A DNA stretch of 64,000 bases from Halomonas sp. KAO (lineage in GTDB: Bacteria > Pseudomonadota > Gammaproteobacteria > Pseudomonadales > Halomonadaceae). Location: positions 1,204-65,203 of the forward strand of contig NZ_JADNRL010000019.1 in NCBI RefSeq assembly GCF_015595025.1, in the 5' to 3' direction. The position numbers and the translations under genes are program-made. A model generated the notes under the pieces. It was not told the DNA's origin. It saw nothing but the letters and a program-made list of their open reading frames with translations, and ran no database searches. Shown one piece after another: positions 27,023 to 35,314 of this stretch. The first letter of the stretch is position 1; the number at the start of each line of letters is the position of its first letter.

Positions 27023-27714
27023 TGACCGCTCTCCTCTTGTGCCGCATCGCCCTGGGCGGCGATACGCTCCGGCAGGGTGGCATAGTAGTCGGCTATCAGT
27101 TCGATCTGCTGTTCGTCGAGGCGCTCGGCGATCCCCACCATCAGATCGTTGGGGTCGTTATGACGCCTGCCATCGCGCCAGGCCTCGAGCTGGCTGACGA
27201 TATACCCCGCATGCTGACCCGCCAGTGGCGGGAAGCTGGTACCCACCCCCTGACCATTGGGGCCATGGCACTGACTGCAGGCCGGAATCATCTTGTCCTC
27301 GGACCAGTCACCGCGCTCTGCCAGCCACTCGGCCTCGTCATTCGGGTCGGCGGCATGATAGGCCGTGGGAAGTTCCGGCCAGGGCTCGAGCTCGGCATAG
27401 TAGGCCGCCACGTCGGCGATCTGCTGGTCGTCGAGCATATTGGCGAACGGCAGCATGGTGGGCGCCCCGCGACGTCCCTCCTTGATATCGTGCAGCTGCT
27501 TGGCGATATACGCCGCCGGCAGCCCGGCCAGGCGCGGCCAGGACTCCCCCTTCGGCAAGTTCATGCCCATGCCATCGGCCTGGTGGCAGGCCACACAGGT
27601 TCCCGCCGCCGCCTTGCCTCGCTCGGCGTCCCCCTCGAGCGCCACGGCCTGGCTGGCAGCCAGCCCGGCACCCAGCAGCAGGCCGAGCCCACTCGCGATC
27701 CTCTTGCCGGTCAT
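27019..27714 (-). CDS. tsdB: Diheme cytochrome c4-like protein, probable TsdB electron acceptor
   Basis: A 231-residue secreted protein with two heme c sites, CVACH (about 40-44) and CSQCH in the second half, each followed by GxG-type loops. The two halves repeat, as in cytochrome c4. The ATG at 27714 follows AAGGAGAA and opens a signal peptide (AVA/LE). Coupling (ATGA) to the TsdA-like gene matches tsdBA of Pseudomonas stutzeri relatives, where TsdB accepts electrons from TsdA. An alternative is a general cytochrome c4 for cbb3 oxidase. Confidence 0.8.
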   Translation of the reverse strand: MTGKRIASGLGLLLGAGLAASQAVALEGDAERGKAAAGTCVACHQADGMGMNLPKGESWPRLAGLPAAYIAKQLHDIKEGRRGAPTMLPFANMLDDQQIADVAAYYAELEPWPELPTAYHAADPNDEAEWLAERGDWSEDKMIPACSQCHGPNGQGVGTSFPPLAGQHAGYIVSQLEAWRDGRRHNDPNDLMVGIAERLDEQQIELIADYYATLPERIAAQGDAAQEESGQ

Positions 27715-27733
27715 CGGTCTTCTCCTTGTCGTG

Positions 27734-29071
27734 TCATGCCCTCGCCGGGGCACTATTACTGGCCTGGACCGGAAGGGTCAGGCGCGCTTCCAGCCCACCC
27801 CGCGCGGGGCTGGTAAACTCCAGGCGACCACCGAAACGCTCGGCGATCGCCACCACGATGGTCAGGCCCAGGCCGCTGCCGTGCTGCTTGCTGGCACGCC
27901 AGAACCGCCTGACCATCTGCTTCATGACTTCCTCATCGACCCCGGGCCCCTGGTCGATCACCCTGAATGTCAGGTACGTACGGCTATCGCTCTCCACGCC
28001 GAGGGTCACTCGCGATGCCTCGCCGCCGTGGCGCAGGGCGTTATCGATCAGGTTGCGCAGCGCGGTCACGGCAAGCTCCCGCGGCAGCGCCAGCGGGGCC
28101 TGTGGCCACGCCTCGGGCAGCTCGAAGCGTGACGTCGCGGCACCGCTATCGCGCAGCGCCAGGGCCACCACCTCAGCGGGTCGGCACAGGGTGCCGTCCT
28201 CGAAGGCCAGTCGCCCCTCCACCCGTGCCAGCATCAACAGCTGGTCGAGAATTCGTGCCAGACGCTCGACGCCCTCCTCAGCGTAGACGACAGCGTCGCG
28301 CGCGGCCCTGCCCTCCACCCGACTCGCCACCTGCAGATGGGTCTTGATGGCGGTAAGCGGCGTGCGCAGCTCGTGGGCCGCATCGTTGGTAAAGCGCTGT
28401 TCGCGCACGATGGTCTGCTGAACGCGAGCCAGCAGGCCGTTGAGGGTCTCCACCAGCGGACGCAACTCCCTCGGTACCCCGTAGGTGGCTACCGGCGCCA
28501 GGGCATCCGGATGGCGCCGGGCCAGGGAATCACGCAGCCGGGCGATGGGCGAGAGTCCACGTACTACCCCGATCCATAGCGCCACCAGGCTGCCCAGCAT
28601 GGCCACCACGAAGGGCACCGTGGCCACCTTGATGACATTGCCGAGCAGCATATCGCGCTCATCCATGCGATCGGCGGTGGTGATGGTCAGCCCGTTGCGC
28701 TCATAGGTAAAGACCCGCCAGGTCACGCCACCCTCTTCACGGTAGGCGTGCCCGCCGGCCTCCCCCATCGCCAGGATCGACCCCAGGTCGGTATGCGTCC
28801 GCGCCATGATCTCGCCGCGCGGCGAATGCACCTGACAGGCCAGTCCCTCGGTGGGCGGGATCGACAGTGCCCGTCGGTCGGCCTCGAGCCACACCTCCTG
28901 GGGCAGCTGGGCCATCAGCCCCGCGACCATGCGCGCCGACTGGGCGAGGCGCTGATCGAGGGTGGCCACGAACTGCTCCTCCAGATCACGCAGCAGCCAG
29001 GCGGCGGCCAGACCCCACAGCACCAGCAGGGTGACGCCGAGGGTCACCAGCAGCCGCGTGCGCAGGCTCAC
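27734..29071 (-). CDS. Sensor histidine kinase, QseC/PmrB-like
   Basis: A 445-residue membrane kinase: helix 1 at about 8-28, periplasmic sensor to about 145, helix 2 at about 150-170, HAMP-like linker, HisKA with His233 in AAHELRTPLTAI, and an ATPase domain with LRNLIDNALRHG, DQGPGVD and GSGLGLTIV. It overlaps its response regulator by 4 bp and ends only 19 bp before the cytochrome gene at 27714. Kinase, regulator and cytochromes are therefore probably one operon, suggesting that the stimulus is linked to sulfur or redox metabolism. Confidence 0.92.
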   Translation of the reverse strand: MSLRTRLLVTLGVTLLVLWGLAAAWLLRDLEEQFVATLDQRLAQSARMVAGLMAQLPQEVWLEADRRALSIPPTEGLACQVHSPRGEIMARTHTDLGSILAMGEAGGHAYREEGGVTWRVFTYERNGLTITTADRMDERDMLLGNVIKVATVPFVVAMLGSLVALWIGVVRGLSPIARLRDSLARRHPDALAPVATYGVPRELRPLVETLNGLLARVQQTIVREQRFTNDAAHELRTPLTAIKTHLQVASRVEGRAARDAVVYAEEGVERLARILDQLLMLARVEGRLAFEDGTLCRPAEVVALALRDSGAATSRFELPEAWPQAPLALPRELAVTALRNLIDNALRHGGEASRVTLGVESDSRTYLTFRVIDQGPGVDEEVMKQMVRRFWRASKQHGSGLGLTIVVAIAERFGGRLEFTSPARGGLEARLTLPVQASNSAPARA

Positions 29072-29769
29072 GATCGCTCCTTTTCGGTTGACTCGTCGGC
29101 TGACTCGCCCAGTGGCGGCCCCAGCCGATACCCCAGCCCGCGAACCGTCTCGATCAGCCCGCTGCCGAGCTTGCGGCGCAGATGATGGATATGCACGTTG
29201 AGGGCGTTGCTCTCCACATCCTCGCTCAAGCCATAGAGGCTATCCTTGAGCTGGTCGGCCGACAGCACGCTGCGCGGCGCATGCAGGAAGGCCTCGAGCA
29301 GCACCAGCTCACGGCGCGACAACGTTACCGGACGACCATCGAGGGTGACCTCCCGGGCCACCGGGTCGAGACACAGGGCACCGTGCTCGATCAGCGGATG
29401 CGAACGCCCCGCCGCGCGACGCAGCAGCGCCTGCAGCCGCGCCACCAGCTCGTCGAGGTCGAAGGGCTTGACCAGATAGTCGTCGGCACCGCCCTGCAAC
29501 CCCGCCACCCGGTCGCTGACCGCATCGTGGGCGGTCAGCACCAGCACCGGGGTGGTCACCCCGCCATCGCGCCACTCCATCAGCAGGTTCAGGCCATCGC
29601 CGTCGGGTAACCCGCGGTCGAGGATCACCACATCGCTGGCGACACTCGCCAGGGCGCGACGCGCCTCGGTGATGGAGGTCACGTGATCGACGACATAGTC
29701 GTACACCGCAAGCCCCGCGCGAATGCCCGACGCCACCAGGGCGTCATCCTCGATCAGCAGTACGTGCAT
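29068..29769 (-). CDS. OmpR-family response regulator
   Basis: A 233-residue protein: receiver with acidic residues EDD (7-9), phospho-acceptor Asp51 (VILDRGLPDGDG) and Lys in YLVKPFD, and a winged-helix domain (about 130-222) with LSRRELVLLEAF and VHIHHLRRKLGS. It is most like the QseB/PmrA subgroup. A TTAA-repeat operator candidate lies 43 bp upstream of its start. It is the first gene of the presumed regulator-kinase-tsdB-tsdA operon. Confidence 0.93.
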   Translation of the reverse strand: MHVLLIEDDALVASGIRAGLAVYDYVVDHVTSITEARRALASVASDVVILDRGLPDGDGLNLLMEWRDGGVTTPVLVLTAHDAVSDRVAGLQGGADDYLVKPFDLDELVARLQALLRRAAGRSHPLIEHGALCLDPVAREVTLDGRPVTLSRRELVLLEAFLHAPRSVLSADQLKDSLYGLSEDVESNALNVHIHHLRRKLGSGLIETVRGLGYRLGPPLGESADESTEKERS

Positions 29770-29811
29770 GGCGTAAGGCTCCTCTGAATGTGCGTCATCT
29801 TGTCACCGGGT

Positions 29812-29830
29812 CATTAAGCCAGCGTTAATG
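29812..29830 (-). promoter_or_regulatory. PmrA/QseB-like TTAA box upstream of the regulator
   Basis: CATTAA and TTAATG flank a 7-base spacer as an inverted repeat. On the minus strand it also reads ATTAAC-GCTGG-CTTAAT, two TTAA half-sites with an 11-bp period, the layout of PmrA/QseB boxes. A further TTAA lies upstream at about 29842. Its position suggests autoregulation. Confidence 0.45.
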
Positions 29831-29880
29831 GCTATCGTGAGTTAAACCACTCCCGGCGAGCCATTGGTCGTAGACAACGA

Positions 29881-29909
29881 CTCCCCCGCAGGCCGATCCT
29901 GAGGGGGAG
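29881..29909 (-). terminator. Terminator after the YeeE/YedE genes
   Basis: CTCCCCC and GGGGGAG, with CAGG/CCTG inside and single unpaired bases, form a hairpin with loop CCGAT. It lies 20 bp beyond the stop of the gene ending at 29929. Confidence 0.65.
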
Positions 29910-29928
29910 CTCTTGATACAGCACAAAC

Positions 29929-30342
29929 TCAACTGGGCGCAGGCATCGCCCTGGCCAGGAACCAGCCCGCCACCATCGCCACCAGCATGGCGACCAGCGG
30001 TGCCGTCAGCCCGGCGACGGAGGCGATGGCCGGCCCCGGGCAGTAGCCGGAGAGCCCCCAGCCGATGCCGAACAGCGCCGAGCCGCCGATCAGGCGGGCA
30101 TCCAGGTCCTGGCGGGTGGGCAGCTGGAAGCGCTCGGCAAACAACGGGTTAGCGCGCTTGAAGACCAGACGGTAGCCGATAAAGTTGGTGACCACGGCGC
30201 CGCCGAGCACGAACATCAGCGTCGGGTCCCAGGCGCCGGCGATATCCAGAAAGCCCAGCACCCGGGCCGGATCGGTCATGCCGGAGACGGCAAGCCCCAG
30301 GCCGAACAGCAGCCCGGCGATATAGCCCATCAGCGTTTTCAT
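29929..30342 (-). CDS. YeeE/YedE-type membrane protein (DUF6691)
   Basis: A 137-residue membrane protein with about four helices and motifs GLLFGLGLAVSGMTDPARVLGFLD and GIGWGLSGYCPGPAI. The Cys in GYCPGP is the conserved reactive residue in this family. It overlaps the preceding YeeE gene by 4 bp. The pair corresponds to split halves of YeeE/YedE (PmpA/PmpB-like), implicated in thiosulfate or sulfane-sulfur uptake. Confidence 0.87.
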   Translation of the reverse strand: MKTLMGYIAGLLFGLGLAVSGMTDPARVLGFLDIAGAWDPTLMFVLGGAVVTNFIGYRLVFKRANPLFAERFQLPTRQDLDARLIGGSALFGIGWGLSGYCPGPAIASVAGLTAPLVAMLVAMVAGWFLARAMPAPS

Positions 30343-30812
30343 GCGCCACCTCCGACCACGTGTCGCACCATGAACACGGTGACGATCGCCGCCACCAGGA
30401 AGGTGATGGTAGCCACCATCGAGCGCACCGAGAGCCGCGCCAGGCCGCAGACCCCATGGCCACTGGTGCAGCCGCTGCCAAGGCCGGTACCCAGGCCCAC
30501 CAGCAGTCCGGCCAGCAGCATCAGCGCCACGCCGCCGGCTGGCTCGCCGATCACCCGACCGGTGACGTCGACGGCATCACCCGCCACATTGCCCAGGCCA
30601 CCGCCGAGCAGCATCACCACGATGGGGCCACTGATCATGCCCAGCAGGAAGGTCAGCCGCCAGGCGCTGTCACCCTTGGGTCGCGCCGTGATCAGGGTGC
30701 CAACGATGCCGCTGATGCCCGCGATGCGACCCAGGGTCGCCATCAACCAGGTCGCGGAGAGGCCGATCAGCACGCCGCCGGCCAGCCCTTGCAGGGATGA
30801 GCTCCAGTCCAC
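30339..30812 (-). CDS. YeeE/YedE-type membrane protein, thiosulfate/sulfur transport
   Basis: A 157-residue membrane protein with about four helices and the signature GLGSGCTSGHGVCGLARLS, whose Cys residues relay sulfur in characterised YeeE. It starts with GTG at 30812 after AAGGAGAG. It is coupled to the DUF6691 partner. Together with the SulP transporter and MBL hydrolases it points to import of sulfur compounds. Confidence 0.88.
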   Translation of the reverse strand: MDWSSSLQGLAGGVLIGLSATWLMATLGRIAGISGIVGTLITARPKGDSAWRLTFLLGMISGPIVVMLLGGGLGNVAGDAVDVTGRVIGEPAGGVALMLLAGLLVGLGTGLGSGCTSGHGVCGLARLSVRSMVATITFLVAAIVTVFMVRHVVGGGA

Positions 30813-30826
30813 TCTTCTCTCCTTTG

Positions 30827-30844
30827 ATGCACCCGGGGGTGCAT
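30827..30844. promoter_or_regulatory. 18-bp inverted repeat before the YeeE gene
   Basis: ATGCACC (30827-30833) and GGTGCAT (30838-30844) flank CGGG. It lies between the SulP stop and the YeeE ribosome site. It could be an operator or a weak transcript end; no T-run follows it. Confidence 0.35.
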
Positions 30845-30872
30845 TGTTAAAGAAACATTTGGGAAATTGCTG

Positions 30873-32636
30873 CTAGAGCAGCGTGTTTGCCTGCAGCTCG
30901 GTACAGCGCCGCGACAGGCTGATATCGCTCTCGCCACGCAGCTCGCACCAGGCATCATAGGTGCTTAGAAACACCTCGCCGGTCATCTCGCGGCAGAAGT
31001 CGGTATGCTGCAGTCGATCCATCACCGGGCCCTTCACCTCGGCCAGATGGAGGCACACGCCGGAGTCCCTGAGACGCGCATTGATCGCTTCCAGACTCTC
31101 CAGTGCCGAGGCGTCGATGACATTGACCGCCTGGCAGGCCAGCACGATATGCTCGAGGCCAGGCTGACGAGCCGCCAGCGCCATCACGGTGTCCTCCAGA
31201 TAGCGCGCATTGGCGAAGTAGAGGCTCTCGTCGACCCGCAGGATCGACATGCACTCGTCGGTCTCCACCGCATGGCGCTGAACGTTGCGAAAGTGCTCGG
31301 TGCCCGGTACTCTCCCCACCACGGCACTGTGCGGCCGGCTGGTGCGATAGAGGTGCAGCGCCAGCGACAGCCCCACCCCGACCATGATCCCACTCTCCAC
31401 GCCATCTCCCAGGGTCACCGCGATGGTGGCCAGCATGGCGGCGACGTCACCGCGGGAATACGCCCAGGTGCGCTTGATCGCGGCGATGTCGACCAGCGAC
31501 AGCACCGCCACGATGATGGTGGCCGCCAGCGTGGCGATCGGCAGATAGGCGATCAGTGGGGTAAGAAACAGTGCCGCCACACCGATGCCCACCGCGGTAA
31601 AGGCCCCGGCGGCCGGGGTCTCGGCCCCGGCATCGAAGTTCACCACCGAACGTGAGAAACCCCCGGTCACCGGCATGCCACCGGTCAGTGAAGCGGCGAT
31701 ATTCGAGGTCCCCAGCCCCACCAGCTCCTGGTCGGGGTCGATGCGCTGGCGCCTCTTGGCGGCAAGCGTCTGGCCCACCGACACCGATTCCACGAACCCG
31801 ACGATGCTGATCAACAATGCCGCGATGAACAGCTCGCTCCACAGGCCACTGTCGAAGCCGGGCAGGGTCAGCGGCGGCAGTCCCGCGGGTACCTCGCCAA
31901 CCAGCGCCACTCCGTGCCGATCCAGACTCAGCCCCCAGCTGGCCAGAGTCGTCACGGCCACCGCCAGGATCGGCGCCGCCCTGGTCAGCATGTCCGCCGG
32001 GCGCGCCGGTACCCCAAGCCGACACAGGGCGGGCTTGAGCCGGCGCCGCGCGGCTTGCAGAAAGGCCAGCACCGAAAGGCCGATCACCAGGGTCGGCAGG
32101 TTGACGCTGCTCAGCTGGCTACCCAGCTCTACCACCAGCGCCAGCAGGTTATGGCCGCTCGCCTCGACGCCCAATAGATGCTTGAGCTGGCTGGCGGCGA
32201 TGACCAGCCCCGAGGCGGTGATAAACCCCGAGATCACCGGGTGGCTGAGGAAGTTGGCCAGAAAACCCAGCCGAGCCACCCCCATCACGGTCAGGATCAC
32301 CCCGGTCAACAGTGCCAGCGCCAAGGCTGCACCGAGATACTCCGGCGTGCCCTGAGGCGCCACCTGCCCTATCGCCGCGGCGGTCATCAGCGATACCACC
32401 GCCACCGGCCCCACCGCCAGAGTACGACTGGTGCCGAACACCGCATAGACCACCAGCGGCGCGACGCTGGCGTAGAGCCCCACCTCGGGGGGCAGACCCG
32501 CCAGCATGGCATAGGCCAGCGACTGGGGGATCAGCATGATGGTGACGATCGCCGCCGCCAGCAGGTCGCTGGCCAGGGTACTGCGCCCGTAGTCGGGCAG
32601 CCACTGCAGGATCGGCAGATAGCGTTTCGGATTCAC
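30873..32636 (-). CDS. SulP-family anion transporter with STAS domain
   Basis: A 587-residue protein: about twelve membrane helices (signatures SLAYAMLAGLPPEVGLYAS and FVESVSVGQTLAAKRRQRIDPDQELVGLGTSN) and a C-terminal STAS domain (about 450-570, with DASALESLEAIN). It starts with GTG at 32636. SulP members move sulfate, other oxyanions or bicarbonate. In this neighbourhood export of sulfate or uptake of a sulfur oxyanion is plausible but unproven. Confidence 0.9.
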   Translation of the reverse strand: MNPKRYLPILQWLPDYGRSTLASDLLAAAIVTIMLIPQSLAYAMLAGLPPEVGLYASVAPLVVYAVFGTSRTLAVGPVAVVSLMTAAAIGQVAPQGTPEYLGAALALALLTGVILTVMGVARLGFLANFLSHPVISGFITASGLVIAASQLKHLLGVEASGHNLLALVVELGSQLSSVNLPTLVIGLSVLAFLQAARRRLKPALCRLGVPARPADMLTRAAPILAVAVTTLASWGLSLDRHGVALVGEVPAGLPPLTLPGFDSGLWSELFIAALLISIVGFVESVSVGQTLAAKRRQRIDPDQELVGLGTSNIAASLTGGMPVTGGFSRSVVNFDAGAETPAAGAFTAVGIGVAALFLTPLIAYLPIATLAATIIVAVLSLVDIAAIKRTWAYSRGDVAAMLATIAVTLGDGVESGIMVGVGLSLALHLYRTSRPHSAVVGRVPGTEHFRNVQRHAVETDECMSILRVDESLYFANARYLEDTVMALAARQPGLEHIVLACQAVNVIDASALESLEAINARLRDSGVCLHLAEVKGPVMDRLQHTDFCREMTGEVFLSTYDAWCELRGESDISLSRRCTELQANTLL

Positions 32637-32686
32637 GCGGCTTGCCTCGGCACTCGCTGGTTGGAGCGTGTCGTTAGAAACTGTAG

Positions 32687-33553
32687 TTAGAACGTATTGA
32701 TCGGCACCTTGAGGTAGACCTGGCCATTGTCCTCGGCGGGGGGCATCTGCCCGGCCCGCATGTTCACCTGCACCGAGGGGATGATCAGTTTCGGCATGCC
32801 CAGGGTGGCATCGCGCTCGGTGCGCATCTTGACGAACGCCTCCTCGCTGACTCCCTCGTGAACGTGCACGTTGTGGGCGCGCTGCTCGGCCACGCTGGTC
32901 TGGTGCTGGAACTCCTCACGCTCCGGAGCCTTGTAGTCGTGGCACAGGAAGAGTCGCGTCTCGTCGGGCAGCGCCAGCACCTTCTGGATGGAGCGATAGA
33001 GCGTCCGGGCATCACCGCCGGGGAAGTCGCAGCGTGCGGTGCCGTAGTCGGGCATGAAGAGGGTGTCGCCGACGAAGGCGGCGTCGCCGATCACATAGGT
33101 CAAGCAGGCCGGCGTATGGCCCGGCGTGTGCAGCACCCGCCCCTCGAGGTTGCCGATGACAAAGGTGTCTCCCTCCTCGAAGAGCCGGTCGAACTGGCTG
33201 CCGTCCCGGGCGAACTCGGTGCCGGCATTGAAGGCCTTGCCGAAGACATCCTGCACCAGGGTGATATTGGCTCCGATGCCGGTCAGCCCGCCCAGTTGTT
33301 CATGCAGATAGGGTGCGGCGGAGAGGTGGTCGGCATGCACGTGAGTCTCGAGGACCCACTCCACCTCCAGGGCGTTGTCACGCACGAAGGCGATGATCTC
33401 GTCGGCGGAGCGCACGTCGGTGCGCCCGGCGGCATAATCGAAGTCGAGCACCGAGTCGAGAATTGCGCAGGACTTGCTGTCGGGATCCTGCACCACATAA
33501 CTGAAAGTATTGGTGGGCTCGTCGAAGAAGTGGGTCACGACTGGCTTGGACAT
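32687..33553 (-). CDS. MBL-fold hydrolase, persulfide-dioxygenase/BlhA-like (copy 1)
   Basis: A 288-residue protein with metal motif THVHADH, then HTPGHTP, the Asp in FVGDTLFMPDYGTARCDFPGGDA and a distal His in LFLCHDY. This matches the ETHE1/Blh group, which has a mononuclear iron and oxidises glutathione persulfide to sulfite, though it is longer than ETHE1. The ATG at 33553 follows GGAGG; the open frame extends only to a TTG. A related gene lies just upstream at 33717-34628. It probably handles sulfane sulfur formed during thiosulfate or sulfide metabolism. Confidence 0.85.
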   Translation of the reverse strand: MSKPVVTHFFDEPTNTFSYVVQDPDSKSCAILDSVLDFDYAAGRTDVRSADEIIAFVRDNALEVEWVLETHVHADHLSAAPYLHEQLGGLTGIGANITLVQDVFGKAFNAGTEFARDGSQFDRLFEEGDTFVIGNLEGRVLHTPGHTPACLTYVIGDAAFVGDTLFMPDYGTARCDFPGGDARTLYRSIQKVLALPDETRLFLCHDYKAPEREEFQHQTSVAEQRAHNVHVHEGVSEEAFVKMRTERDATLGMPKLIIPSVQVNMRAGQMPPAEDNGQVYLKVPINTF

Positions 33554-33621
33554 GGGATACAACCTCCGTGGGATGTCGCGTGCCGCTGTACCGCCAGCAT
33601 AGCCAAAAACACGTTCTAAGC

Positions 33622-33638
33622 ATAGCTCGTTTAGCTAT
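33622..33638. promoter_or_regulatory. ATAGCT-N5-AGCTAT palindrome upstream of MBL copy 1
   Basis: A perfect 6-bp inverted repeat about 69 bp upstream of the start at 33553, in an AT-rich stretch. This is a plausible operator for a sulfide- or persulfide-responsive ArsR-type repressor such as BigR, which controls blh genes elsewhere. No such repressor gene is in the window. Confidence 0.35.
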
Positions 33639-33671
33639 ATATCACCCACGCCGTGAGACACCACGAAACGA

Positions 33672-33699
33672 CACGGGCTCCGAAAGTGCGGGGCCCGTG
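33672..33699 (-). terminator. Hairpin after MBL copy 2
   Basis: CACGGGC (33672-33678) pairs with GCCCGTG (33693-33699), with CCG/CGG inside. It lies beyond the stop at 33717 and has no strong T-run, so termination is possible but may be weak. Confidence 0.45.
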
Positions 33700-33716
33700 A
33701 GCGGTGAACGGTAGAT

Positions 33717-34628
33717 TTACTCCCAGGCAGCACCCTCCAGGGCATCCAGCGGGATCTTGAGGTAGCGCTTGCCGTTGGCCTCGGGCTCCGGCAGGCGTCC
33801 CCCCAGGGTGTTTATCTGCAGGGAGGGGAGAATCAGCTTGGGCATGGGCAGCTCGCTGTCACGCTTGTCACGCATCGCCGCGTAGTCATCCTCGGTAACG
33901 CCCCCGGCCAGGTGCTGGTTGGTTTCGCGCTGCTCACGCACCGTGCTCTCCCACTCCGGCTCACGGCCATCGGGCATGTAGTCGTGACCGGTAAACAGGC
34001 GCGTCTCGTCGGGCAGCTCGAGGATCGCCTGGATGGAGCGCCAGAGCTGACGAGCGTCGCCGCCGGGGAAATCGGCCCGGGCGGTGCCGAAATCCGGCTG
34101 GAAGAGGGTATCGTGAACGAAGGCGGCATCGCCCACCACATAGGTGATCGACGCCAGGGTGTGCCCCGGCGAGAACATCACCCGCGCCTCCAGTTCACCA
34201 ATGGAGAAGGTGTCGCCCTCGGCGAAGAGACGGTCCCACTGGGAGCCATCGGCGGGGAAGTCTGGCCAGTGATAGATCTCCTTCCACAACTTCTGAACCT
34301 CTACCACCTTCTCGCCGATGGCGGTGGGGGCGCCAGTCTTCTCCCGGAGGTAACGGGCCGCGGAGAAGTGGTCGGCGTGAGGATGGGTATCCAGGACCCA
34401 CTCGACCTCGAATCCCTTCTCCTTCACATAGTCGAGCAGTTCGTCGGCGTGATGAGTTGCCGTGGCCCCGGAGTTCTCGTCGAAGTCGTACACCGGGTCG
34501 ATGATGGCACACTTGCCGGTAGCGGGATCACTGATCACATACTGGATGGAGGAGGTGCGCGAGTCGTAGAAACCGGCCACCTCGGGGCTGCCGGTGCCGG
34601 TGCTGGGCGAGAGGGAAAAGGTCTTCAT
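33717..34628 (-). CDS. MBL-fold hydrolase, persulfide-dioxygenase/BlhA-like (copy 2)
   Basis: A 303-residue paralogue of the previous gene with the same motif order: THPHADH, SPGHT, DTLFQPDFGTARADFPGGDA and LFTGHDY. Differences include an insert (EVQKLWKEIYHWPDFPADG) between the first two motifs. The ATG at 34628 follows GGAGGT, while the open frame extends to 34694 without family similarity. The two copies arose by duplication and may differ in substrate (glutathione persulfide, or a protein-bound persulfide) or expression, since each has its own upstream region. Confidence 0.85.
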   Translation of the reverse strand: MKTFSLSPSTGTGSPEVAGFYDSRTSSIQYVISDPATGKCAIIDPVYDFDENSGATATHHADELLDYVKEKGFEVEWVLDTHPHADHFSAARYLREKTGAPTAIGEKVVEVQKLWKEIYHWPDFPADGSQWDRLFAEGDTFSIGELEARVMFSPGHTLASITYVVGDAAFVHDTLFQPDFGTARADFPGGDARQLWRSIQAILELPDETRLFTGHDYMPDGREPEWESTVREQRETNQHLAGGVTEDDYAAMRDKRDSELPMPKLILPSLQINTLGGRLPEPEANGKRYLKIPLDALEGAAWE

Positions 34629-34849
34629 GGGTACCTCCGTTAGCGTGCCGGATGGATCGTCCACCAGTGACGTTGCATGAAATAAACTTAGCACGAAATG
34701 GACTATACGGCGATTGTGTCACTCCACAACGGCAATCGCCTACCCCCCCGAGGCATACCTGGGCGCCCGTGGCCTCGCGGTTACGGGTGCCCCCCCCTGG
34801 TCGCCGGCCCAGACCGCCGGCCGCGACTCCTGCGACTTGCAGGCATTCC
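34629..34849. other. Spacer upstream of MBL copy 2
   Basis: The part next to 34628 should hold the promoter. It contains an inverted repeat GGCGATTG (34709-34716)/CAATCGCC (34733-34740) about 80 bp upstream of the ATG, a possible operator or transcript end. The rest is GC-rich with runs of C and holds no convincing gene. Confidence 0.4.
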
Positions 34850-35101
34850 CCCAGCAGCCGGTAGACCGAGTAGGTGCACCGGCTGGCCATAGCAGTGGGA
34901 GACGCGTTGGGACAGTGTCTGTTCGACAGCGTCAAGCTTATAGAGTGTTTCCAACAGCGGTCTGGCGTTGCGCTTGCGCCACTTGTGCTCCCTCTCGATA
35001 TCCTTGGCCATCACGAAGGCCGCATCCTGCAGCAGGATCTCGAGCAGGTAGCAGGAGCCAGTGACCTACTTCACCGCGCCCAGGAGCGTCAGGGTCGACA
35101 T
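34850..35101 (-). pseudogene. Remnant of MBL/beta-CASP RNase-like gene
   Basis: Reading from the ATG at 35101, behind an intact AAGGAGG ribosome site, the frame gives STLTLLGAVK, a TAG stop, then VTGSCYLLE. This is the start of MBL/beta-CASP proteins (GAVxEVTGSCYLLE), with Glu changed to stop. The frame then jumps to ILLQDAAFVMAKDIEREHKW and LYKLDAVEQTLSQR, which belong far downstream in that family. The metal-binding HxHxDH block in between is therefore deleted. Similarity fades after SHCYGQPVHLL. The gene is inactive by stop, internal deletion and truncation. Confidence 0.7.
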
Positions 35102-35314
35102 GGGCATGCCTCCTTTTCGCCATGGATTACCATTGCCATGGCTTCCTTTCCCTTCAGCACAATAGATCCACGCCTGCACGCTGCCTATCCACAACAGTGG
35201 ATTCGCCCAAAGGGTATTCGCGAGGCGACTATTGCCAATAAAACGACAATCTTCTTGCCTAGCCCTGCCGGCAGTTTTAATCTAGCAACACACGTAAATT
35301 ACCGTGCTTCAAAC
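35102..35314. other. AT-richer spacer before gluconokinase
   Basis: About 210 bp between the pseudogene and the kinase start, much more AT-rich than the surroundings (for example 35215-35320). It should contain the gluconokinase promoter. An open frame runs through it from 34874 but shows no protein-like features. Confidence 0.4.

Noticed and set aside
34874..35314. Long N-terminal extension of gluconokinase
   Set aside because: The extension is antisense to the MBL pseudogene and unlike any GntK; the kinase fold starts near 35315.
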